Assembly: GCF_004353505.1 (NCBI RefSeq)
Contig: NZ_SMNQ01000011.1
Coordinates: 157,354-221,353 of the forward strand
Source of the DNA: Streptomyces sp. WAC05374
GTDB taxonomy: Bacteria > Actinomycetota > Actinomycetes > Streptomycetales > Streptomycetaceae
Reading direction: 5' to 3'
DNA length: 64,000 nt
In this document: positions 58,157 to 64,000 of the stretch, piece after piece
How the letters are laid out: each line of letters opens with the position of its first letter
Position numbering within the stretch: position 1 is the first letter of the stretch
Notes under the pieces: generated by a model
Told to the model about the DNA's origin: nothing
The model's database searches: none
Seen by the model: the letters and a program-made list of their open reading frames with translations, nothing else
Translations under genes and position numbers: made by a program

Positions 58157-59806
58157 GTGACCGAGGAAACCGGCCACCGGACCGTACGCGACGAGACGCT
58201 CGACGTCCTGCGCCAACTGGGGATGACGACCATCTTCAGCAACCCCAGCCACACCGAGATGAAGCTCTTCGAGGCCTGGCCCGAGGACGAGTTCCGGTTC
58301 GTCATGGGCCTCCAGGAGGCGTCCGTCGTCGGCATGGCCGACGGCTACGCCCAGGCCACCGGCGAGCCCTCGCTCGTCATCATCAACGGCGGCCCCGGCC
58401 TCGCCAACGCCATGGGCAGCGTCTACACCGCCGCGTCCGCCAAGACCCCCATGGTCATCCTCGGCGGCCAGCAGGCCCGCAAGATGCTGCTGGGCGAGCC
58501 GTTCCTCATCGCCAAGGACTCCACCCAGCTCCCCAAGCCGTACATCAAGTGGGCCGGGGAGCCCGCCCGCCCCCAGGACGTCCCGGCGATGATCGCCCAG
58601 GCGTACCGGATCGCCAAGCAGGCCCCGCAGGGACCGGTGTTCGTGGCCGTCCCCGAGGACGACTTCGTACGCCCCGCCGACCCGAACCCGGTCCGCATCC
58701 CCACCGTCGAGAACGCCACCGTCCCGTCGCCCGCCGCCCTCGACCGCATCGCCGCCGCCCTCAACGGCGCACGGCGCCCCGGCATCGTCGCGGGCGGGCC
58801 GGTCGACGCCCAGGGCGCCCGCGGCGCGCTGATCGAACTGGCCGAGAAGCTCAACGCCCGCGTCTGGGGCGCCCCCGTGTGGAACCGCGGCGCGTTCCCC
58901 GAGGACCACCCGCTGTTCGCCGGCGTCCTGCCGCCCATCCCCGAGCTGATCAACGAGCGGCTGTCCGCCCAGCACGACGTGGTCGTGGTCTTCGGCGGCC
59001 CCGCCTTCACGCTGTTCACCGCCTGGGACCTGTTCTCCACCGCGCCCGCCGACCTCGACAGGAGCCCCCGCCCCACGCTCACCGAGGACGTCGAGTTCCT
59101 GCACGTCACCGACGACCCGCTGGCCGCCGCCGCCACCCTGGCGAACACGGCGTTCGTCGCCCCGCCCGGCGCCGTCGTCGAGGCCCTGGTCCCGCTGGTC
59201 GAGCAGCGTGAGCGGACCGCCCTCACCCCCGTACGCGAGCCCGTCCCCGTACCGGAGCCGTCCACGCCGCTCAGCCAGGCGTACCTGTTCCACCTGCTGT
59301 CCAAGGAACTGCCCGAGACGGCCGTGCTGTTCGAGGAGCTGCCCATCGCGCGGGCCGACTTCCACGAGCAGATCCCGCTCGGCGCCGGCAACGGCTACTT
59401 CGCCACCGCCAGCGGCGCCCTCGGCTTCCCCTTCGCCGGCGCCGTGGGCTACGCGCTCGCCCGGCCCGACCGCCGCGCGGTCGTGGTCGTCGGCGAGGGC
59501 TCGGCCCAGTACACCCTGCACTCGCTGTGGACCGCCGCCCAGCACAACCTGCCGGTCACCTTCGTCATCCCCGACAACGCCGGCTACCTGTCGCTGAAGT
59601 ACTACCTCCAGGACCAGAAGTCCTGGCAGAAGGGGTACGACCTGAGCGGCGTCGACATGGCACAGCTCGCCCGCGGTTTCGGTGTACGCGGCGAACGCGT
59701 CGAGACACCGGAGGGCCTGCGGGAGGCGCTGCGCGAGTCGCTCACCGCCGACGGTCCCGTCCTGCTCGACGTCGTGGTCGCCGACCCCGGCCTGTTCCGC
59801 CTCTGA
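58157..59806 (+). CDS. Thiamine-diphosphate-dependent enzyme, benzoylformate-decarboxylase-like
   Basis: 549 aa with the three-domain ThDP layout. Cofactor Glu in GLQEAS, NAMGSVYTA and the Mg-diphosphate motif GEGSAQYTLHSLWTAAQHNLPVTFVIPDNAGY fit the BFDC/acetolactate-synthase superfamily. Against recalled P. putida benzoylformate decarboxylase, the Ser26 position (NPGSNE) reads NPSHTE, the His70 position (INLHSAAG) is Asn (IINGGPG), and His281 has no equivalent in AFTLFTAWD. So it belongs to the family but should use another 2-oxo acid or do carboligation. GTG 58157 has AGGAG at 7 nt; the ATG at 58151 lies too close to it. Confidence 0.88.
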   Translation: MTEETGHRTVRDETLDVLRQLGMTTIFSNPSHTEMKLFEAWPEDEFRFVMGLQEASVVGMADGYAQATGEPSLVIINGGPGLANAMGSVYTAASAKTPMVILGGQQARKMLLGEPFLIAKDSTQLPKPYIKWAGEPARPQDVPAMIAQAYRIAKQAPQGPVFVAVPEDDFVRPADPNPVRIPTVENATVPSPAALDRIAAALNGARRPGIVAGGPVDAQGARGALIELAEKLNARVWGAPVWNRGAFPEDHPLFAGVLPPIPELINERLSAQHDVVVVFGGPAFTLFTAWDLFSTAPADLDRSPRPTLTEDVEFLHVTDDPLAAAATLANTAFVAPPGAVVEALVPLVEQRERTALTPVREPVPVPEPSTPLSQAYLFHLLSKELPETAVLFEELPIARADFHEQIPLGAGNGYFATASGALGFPFAGAVGYALARPDRRAVVVVGEGSAQYTLHSLWTAAQHNLPVTFVIPDNAGYLSLKYYLQDQKSWQKGYDLSGVDMAQLARGFGVRGERVETPEGLREALRESLTADGPVLLDVVVADPGLFRL

Positions 59807-59823
59807 CCCCCCCGGGAGACCCC

Positions 59824-60321
59824 ATGACCACCGCACCCGGCGTCACCGCCCACCCCGAGGGCAAGGTCGTCCACCACCCGGCGGGCACCGGCCCGACGTA
59901 CTGGTTCGGCGACGCCATCTACACCTTCAAGGCCACCCGCGAGAACACGAACGGCTCCCTCACCTTCGCCGAGGCGTCCGTGCCGCCCGGCGGCGGCCCG
60001 CCGCCGCACGTCCACCCGCACGCCGACGAGGCGTTCTACATCCTCAACGGCGACATCGAGTTCCTCAACGGCGAGAAGACCTTCACGGCCCACGACGGGG
60101 ACTTCGTCTTCGTGCCGCGCGGCACCCGCCACCGGTTCCGCAACGTCGGGCTGCACGTCAGCCGCATGCTGTTCATGTTCACCCCCGCGTACCTGGAGAA
60201 CTTCTTCATGGAGATCGGCCAGGAGGCGCGGGCCGGCGAGGCGCCCATCCCGCTCACCCCGCTCCAGAAGCAGCAGATCGTGGAGTTCGCGCCCCGCCAC
60301 GACCTGCACCTGGCCCCGTGA
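59824..60321 (+). CDS. Cupin-domain protein (quercetinase-like)
   Basis: 165 aa single cupin. Motif 1 PPHVHPHADEAFYILNGDIEF gives two His and a Glu as metal ligands; motif 2 DGDFVFVPRGTRHRFRN gives the last His. Similar to small quercetin-dioxygenase-like cupins. Could oxidise or isomerise an aromatic or enediol substrate. Its stop overlaps the GTG of the next gene (GTGA). Confidence 0.88.
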   Translation: MTTAPGVTAHPEGKVVHHPAGTGPTYWFGDAIYTFKATRENTNGSLTFAEASVPPGGGPPPHVHPHADEAFYILNGDIEFLNGEKTFTAHDGDFVFVPRGTRHRFRNVGLHVSRMLFMFTPAYLENFFMEIGQEARAGEAPIPLTPLQKQQIVEFAPRHDLHLAP

Positions 60322-61274
60322 CGCCGGCCGTGATGCGGGCGGCCGTCGTCGACGCCTTCGGCGGACCGGACACCCTGCGCGTACGGAACCTGCCCGTGCC
60401 CGAGCCCAAGGAGGGCGAGGTGCTGGTCCGCGTCCACGCGGCCGGCGTCAACGCCATCGACTGGGCGACCCGGGCCGGGCGGGGCGTGGGCGTGGAGGGG
60501 TTCCCCGCCGTGCTGGGCTGGGACGTCTCGGGCACGGTGGCCGCCACCGGCCCGGGCGTCCGGCGGTTCGCCGAGGGCGACGCCGTGTTCGGCATGCCGC
60601 GCTTCCCGTCCCTGGCGGGCGGCTACGCCGAGTACGCCGTGGCGCCCGAGGGCGAACTGGCCGCCAAGCCCGACGGCGTCGACCACGTCGTGGCCGCGTC
60701 GCTGCCCATGGTGGGGCTCACCGCCTGGCAGACGCTGTTCGAGCACGGCGGGCTGCGGCCCGGCCAGCGGGTGCTGGTGTCCGGCGCGGCCGGGGGAGTC
60801 GGGCACATCGCGGTGCAGTTGGCCGTCGACGCGGGCGCCGAGGTCATCGGCACCGCGTCACCCGCCAACCACGACTTCGTCCGCTCCCTCGGCGCCCGCC
60901 GGGCCGTCGACTACCGGACCGTCCCCCTCCAGAAGGAGGTCGGCGACGTGGACCTGGCGGTCGACCCCATGGGCGGGGCCGAGTTCTTCCGGCTGCTCGA
61001 CGTCGTACGCCCCGGCGGGATCGTCGTCACCCTCAAGGGAGAGGGCCCCGACCACCGGCAGACCGCGCAGGCCCACGGCGTGCGCGCCGGCTTCACCTAC
61101 GTGCACCCCGACGGACCGGTGCTCGACCGGATCGCGGGCCTGCTCTCCGCCGGCGCCGTCCGCCCCGAGATCCAGCGGGTGTTCCCACTGGACGAGGTGG
61201 GCGAGGCGCACGCGCTCGGCGAGGAGGGCCACGTCCGGGGCCGCCTCGTCCTCGACATGAAGGGGGACGCATGA
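60318..61274 (+). CDS. Zinc-independent NADPH:quinone oxidoreductase-like MDR protein
   Basis: 318 aa. MDR fold: AAVVDAFGGPDTLRVRNLPVPEPKEGEVLVRVHAAGVNAIDWATRAG, nucleotide-binding GAAGGVGHIAVQLA. No catalytic or structural zinc Cys cluster, as in quinone oxidoreductases. GTG 60318 is coupled to the cupin stop; an in-frame ATG five codons later (60333) is an alternative. Reduces quinones or enones with NADPH. Confidence 0.9.
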   Translation: MTPAVMRAAVVDAFGGPDTLRVRNLPVPEPKEGEVLVRVHAAGVNAIDWATRAGRGVGVEGFPAVLGWDVSGTVAATGPGVRRFAEGDAVFGMPRFPSLAGGYAEYAVAPEGELAAKPDGVDHVVAASLPMVGLTAWQTLFEHGGLRPGQRVLVSGAAGGVGHIAVQLAVDAGAEVIGTASPANHDFVRSLGARRAVDYRTVPLQKEVGDVDLAVDPMGGAEFFRLLDVVRPGGIVVTLKGEGPDHRQTAQAHGVRAGFTYVHPDGPVLDRIAGLLSAGAVRPEIQRVFPLDEVGEAHALGEEGHVRGRLVLDMKGDA

Positions 61275-62125
61275 TCCTGGTGACCGGAGCCACCGGCCAC
61301 GTCGGCGGCGAACTGACCGCCGGGCTGGCCGGGGCGGGCCGGCCCGTGCGCGCCCTGGTCCGGAAGGCCGGCGGACCGGGGGCCGCCGCGCTGCCCGCCG
61401 GGGCGCGGGCCGTCGCCGGGGACCTCGACCGGCCGGAGTCGCTGCGCCCCGCCCTGGAGGGCGTGCGCGGGGTGTTCCTGCTGCCCGGGTACGCCGACAT
61501 GCCCGGCCTGCTCGCCGAGTGCGCCCGCGCCGGGGTGGAACACGTGGTGCTGCTCTCCAGCATCGCCGCCCCGGACGGCGACATGGACAACGCCATCTCC
61601 CGGTTCATGATCCTCTCGGAGGAGGCGGTACGGGACTCCGGGCTGCCCTGGACGATCCTGCGGCCCAGCGGCTTCATGTCCAACACCTTCCAGTGGACCG
61701 CGCAACTCGCGGCCGGGGACGTGGTGCGCGCCCCGTTCCCCGCCGTGCCGGTCGCCATGATCGACCCGTACGACATCGCGGCCGTCGCCGCGCACGTCCT
61801 GCTCGACCCGGACCACCACGGCCGCGCCCACGCCCTCAGCGGGCCCGAGCCGCTGCTGCCCGCCGACCGGGTGCGCGTCCTCGGCGAGGTCCTCGGGCGC
61901 CCCCTGCGCCTCGTGGGCCTGAGCGACGAGGAGGCCCGCAAGGAGATGGCGGACAGCGGCACACCCCCCGAGTACGTCGACGCCTTCTTCCGCTACTACG
62001 CGGACGGCACCCTCGACGACTCCGTGGTCCGGCCCACCGTCGCCGAACTCCTCGGCCGCCCGCCGCGCACCTTCACCCAGTGGGCCCGCGCCCACGCCGA
62101 CGCCTTCCAGGAGGACCACTCGTGA
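61271..62125 (+). CDS. NmrA-like NAD(P)-binding protein
   Basis: 284 aa atypical SDR. ILVTGATGHVGGEL cofactor motif, LVRKAGG after strand 2, HVVLLSSIAAP, SGLPWTILRPSGFMSN: the NmrA/QOR2 group, which bind NAD(P) and act as quinone reductases or redox sensors. ATG overlaps the MDR stop (ATGA); its own stop overlaps the next GTG. Confidence 0.9.
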   Translation: MILVTGATGHVGGELTAGLAGAGRPVRALVRKAGGPGAAALPAGARAVAGDLDRPESLRPALEGVRGVFLLPGYADMPGLLAECARAGVEHVVLLSSIAAPDGDMDNAISRFMILSEEAVRDSGLPWTILRPSGFMSNTFQWTAQLAAGDVVRAPFPAVPVAMIDPYDIAAVAAHVLLDPDHHGRAHALSGPEPLLPADRVRVLGEVLGRPLRLVGLSDEEARKEMADSGTPPEYVDAFFRYYADGTLDDSVVRPTVAELLGRPPRTFTQWARAHADAFQEDHS

Positions 62126-62418
62126 GCACCGTCGAAACCGTGAGGTTCAAGCTGATACCCGGCGTGGACACCGCCGACTTCGAAACCCTCGACCGCAGGG
62201 TCGAGACCGAGTACATGGCCAAGCGCCCCGGCTTCCTGGCCCGCGAGGTCTCGCGCAGCGAGGACGGCGAATACCTGGTCGTCGTCCACTGGGCCACCCC
62301 GGAGGACGCCGACGCCACCATGAAGGGCTTCTTCTCCGCCGCCGAGACACAGGACTTCCTGGCCGCCGTCGACAAGACCACCGTCCAGTCCGGCCGTTAC
62401 GCCCTGGTCACCCACTGA
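62122..62418 (+). CDS. Antibiotic-biosynthesis-monooxygenase-fold (ABM/EthD-like) protein
   Basis: 98 aa dimeric alpha/beta-barrel type: VRFKLIPGVDTADFETLDRRVETEYMAKRPGFLAREVSRSEDGEYLVVVHWATPEDADATMKGFFSAAETQDFLAAV. Such proteins include cofactor-free quinone-forming monooxygenases and simple binding proteins. GTG coupled to the NmrA-like gene (GTGA). Last gene of run B, followed by a terminator. Confidence 0.82.
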   Translation: MSTVETVRFKLIPGVDTADFETLDRRVETEYMAKRPGFLAREVSRSEDGEYLVVVHWATPEDADATMKGFFSAAETQDFLAAVDKTTVQSGRYALVTH

Positions 62419-62433
62419 CGGCCCGCACCCCAG

Positions 62434-62460
62434 GGGCGCCCGGCCCGGCCGGGCGCCCTT
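62434..62460 (+). terminator. Terminator of run B
   Basis: Perfect 10-bp stem GGGCGCCCGG / CCGGGCGCCC with a 5-nt loop followed by TTC, 16 bp past the last stop codon. Confidence 0.75.
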
Positions 62461-62477
62461 CGCCGTACCCGGACAGC

Positions 62478-62512
62478 CGGCTCGGTTCACCGGCTCGGTT
62501 CACCGGCTCGGT
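62478..62512 (+). repeat. 13-bp tandem repeat
   Basis: CGGCTCGGTTCAC repeated at 62478, 62491 and (partly) 62504, in the 172-bp space between run B and the antiporter gene. A C5GGAG-type GC palindrome follows (about 62514-62532). No function assigned. Confidence 0.85.
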
Positions 62513-62590
62513 CCTCCCCCGGAGGGGGGACCCCCACCAGGGCGCTTCGGCTCACTCGCCCGCCACCGACCCACCGAAGGAGCGCCCCGG

Positions 62591-64000
62591 ATGACGGACG
62601 GCCGGTTCCTGCTGGCCCTGGCGTGCCTGCTGCTGCTCACCCACGCCGCAGGGCGGCTCGCCCGCCGGGCCGGGCAGCCGGCGACGGTCGCCGAACTGGC
62701 GGCCGGCGTGCTGCTCGGCCCGTCCCTGCTCGGCGCGGTCGCCCCCGGGGCGCACCGCTTCCTGTTCGGCCCCGGTGTGCTGCCCGCCCTGGGCGCCCTC
62801 GCCGAACTGGGCCTGGTGCTGTACGCCTTCGGCATCGGCCGGCGGCTCTCCGCGCCGGCCGGTTCCGGCGCCCCCGCGGTCGCCGCCGTGAGCACCGCGT
62901 CCTTCGCGGTCCCGATGGCGGCCGGGGCGGTCCTCGCCCTCGCCCTCGACGGCGCCCACGGCGGACCCCGGGCCACCCCCGTGTCCTCCGCCCTCTTCGT
63001 GGGCTGCGCCCTGTCCGTCACGGCCCTGCCCGTCCTGGCGCGGCTGCTTCAGGACGAGGGGCTGACGGACACCCCGGCGGGCCGCGTCAGCCTGGCCTCG
63101 GCGGCCGTGGGCGACGCGGCGGCCTGGTGCGTGCTGACCGCCGCGCTCGTCGCCTCCGGCTCGCTGGACGCCACGCGCCTGGCCTGGGCGGCCTCGGGGC
63201 TGCTCGCGGTGACCGTCCTGATGCGTATCCGGCCGGCGCCCGCCGGCCGTGGCCCGGCCCTCGCCGTGACCGTCGCGGGCTGTGCGCTCGCCGCCGCGGC
63301 CACCTCGGCCGCCGGGCTGCACCAGTTGCTGGGCGCCCTGCTGTTCGGCCTCCTGTGGGCCCGCCGCCACCCGGAGACGGCCGTGGGCCCGGCGCTGCGA
63401 GGGCTCGACACCGTCACGGCCGCGGTCCTGCTGCCCTGCTTCTTCCTCGGGTTCGGTCAGCGCCTGGACCTCGGCGCGGCCCCCTGGAACCTCACGCTCA
63501 CCGCGGTGCTCCTCGCGACCGCCGTCCTCACCAAGGCGGTGGGGTGCGCGGCGGCCGGGGCGCTCGGCGGGCTGCCGCGCCGCGAATGGCTGCGCGTCGG
63601 GGCGCTGATGAACGCGCGGGGCCTGACCGAGCTGGTCGTCCTGTCCATCGGCCACGAGGCCGGGCTCATCGACCGGGAGCTGCTGATCGCCCTGACGGTG
63701 GTCGCCCTGGCCACCACCGCCATGACCGCGCCCCTCCTGCGCCTGGCCGACCGCGTTCAGTCCCGTACCGGCACCGGCTCGGGGCCGGCACCCGCCACCG
63801 GGGCGGACGAGGCGGGGCCCCCCCCCCGATCGCGCCGGCCCCTCGCCCACCTCGCGCCCGGCCCGGGGAACCGTGCCGCCCCCCGCCCGGAAACGACCAG
63901 CCGCAGGACGGACGCCCGCCGCCGCGGCCCCCGCCCCCGCCCCCCCCCCCAGGCGGCCCCCCGGCCCCCGGTCCCGAAGGGGGAACCCCCCCCGGCCCCC
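62591..64000 (+). CDS. Cation/proton antiporter (CPA2, Kef/NapA-like), 3' end beyond the window
   Basis: Open to the window edge (470 codons). About 12 membrane helices: LLTHAAGRLARRAGQPATVAELAAGVLLGPSLLG is the CPA2 start, then LFVGCALSVTALPVLARLLQDEGL, VGDAAAWCVLTAAL with the ion-site Asp, and GALMNARGLTELVVLSIGHEAG. AAGGAG lies 9 nt before the ATG. The frame stays open after the last helix (about residue 395) into a Pro/Arg-rich tail, but from 63818 on the sequence is full of long C runs, so the tail and its frame are unreliable. Confidence 0.85.
   Translation, partial: MTDGRFLLALACLLLLTHAAGRLARRAGQPATVAELAAGVLLGPSLLGAVAPGAHRFLFGPGVLPALGALAELGLVLYAFGIGRRLSAPAGSGAPAVAAVSTASFAVPMAAGAVLALALDGAHGGPRATPVSSALFVGCALSVTALPVLARLLQDEGLTDTPAGRVSLASAAVGDAAAWCVLTAALVASGSLDATRLAWAASGLLAVTVLMRIRPAPAGRGPALAVTVAGCALAAAATSAAGLHQLLGALLFGLLWARRHPETAVGPALRGLDTVTAAVLLPCFFLGFGQRLDLGAAPWNLTLTAVLLATAVLTKAVGCAAAGALGGLPRREWLRVGALMNARGLTELVVLSIGHEAGLIDRELLIALTVVALATTAMTAPLLRLADRVQSRTGTGSGPAPATGADEAGPPPRSRRPLAHLAPGPGNRAAPRPETTSRRTDARRRGPRPRPPPQAAPRPPVPKGEPPPAP
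63811..64000. other. Probable low-quality contig end
   Basis: C homopolymers of 9 (63818-63826) and 11 (63940-63950), with further long runs up to the last base, occur in ~190 bp. Nothing of this density is seen elsewhere in the window. It looks like an assembly edge, so reading frames here should not be trusted. Confidence 0.65.

Noticed and set aside
56825..59836. 1003-codon minus-strand frame opposite MFS and the ThDP enzyme
   Set aside because: Shadow frame; no family features, and it spans two well-supported genes on the other strand.
48818..62418. Polyketide or nonribosomal peptide cluster because of SnoaL and ABM-type genes
   Set aside because: No ketosynthase, acyl carrier, adenylation or condensation domain is present in the window, so a PKS/NRPS reading is unsupported.
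1..64000. CRISPR arrays, insertion sequences, integrases, prophage genes
   Set aside because: None found: no regularly spaced repeats, no transposase or integrase motifs. Tandem repeats seen are short and mostly intragenic.

Overview
The window is high-GC actinobacterial DNA and is most likely core chromosome of a Streptomyces species. The evidence is the G/C bias at third codon positions, GTG/TTG starts and stop-start overlaps (ATGA, GTGA, TGATG), a complete conservon (cvnABCD), a fused Kgd-type 2-oxoglutarate decarboxylase, an HspR/ClgR-type promoter at lon, and one single in-frame TTA codon in the whole window. From memory, the order kgd - two-component pair - spermidine-synthase-like gene - lon matches the S. 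coelicolor region around SCO5281-SCO5285. No tRNA, rRNA, CRISPR array, insertion sequence or phage gene was seen.

Layout. 1-10.5 kb: kgd, a sensor kinase/response regulator pair, a spermidine-synthase-like protein, a rhomboid-like membrane protein, an acetyltransferase, a small RTX-like secreted protein, a nucleotidyltransferase and a DUF1877 protein. 10.5-19.5 kb: lon with its two regulatory boxes, then a secretome block (V8-like protease, TrmB/LuxR regulator with a TTA codon, divergent M4 metallopeptidase with a C-terminal propeller, GH25 lysozyme) and a MarR regulator. 19.5-26.4 kb: PP2C-like phosphatase and a conservon extended by an FAD monooxygenase. 26.4-35.8 kb: isochorismatase-fold hydrolase, GlxA-type regulator, NlpC/P60 hydrolase, a pseudokinase fused to a PQQ-type propeller, and a divergent pair of diiron ferritin-fold proteins with a TetR regulator. 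35.8-43.4 kb: an extra SEDS/PBP pair, a lipoprotein plus orphan sensor kinase, a zinc-ribbon protein and a HEAT-repeat protein. 43.5-48.7 kb: NERD protein, split LigD ligase and polymerase facing Ku, and a glycogen-synthase-type GT4 enzyme.

48.8-62.4 kb is the most unusual part: two long same-direction gene runs that look like operons. Run A is SDR - secreted SnoaL-like - lipoprotein SnoaL-like - MFS. Run B is LtrA - SnoaL - SnoaL - ankyrin - muconolactone-isomerase-like - MFS - ThDP enzyme - cupin - quinone-oxidoreductase-like MDR - NmrA-like - ABM-fold protein. A secreted beta-propeller gene on the other strand lies between them. Both runs begin with the same promoter module: a 14-bp near-palindrome GACYTCATGWTGTC, 12 bp, TTGACC, 19 bp, a -10 hexamer, 7 bp, then ATG with no Shine-Dalgarno. 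This suggests one regulon that makes, modifies and exports, or detoxifies, a small redox-active or aromatic compound. The substrate cannot be read from the sequence. The two MFS proteins are close paralogues and there are four small SnoaL-fold proteins. The ThDP enzyme resembles benzoylformate decarboxylase but lacks its known active-site Ser/His residues.

The window ends inside a cation/proton antiporter gene. The last ~190 bases are full of C runs and look like a poor-quality contig end.
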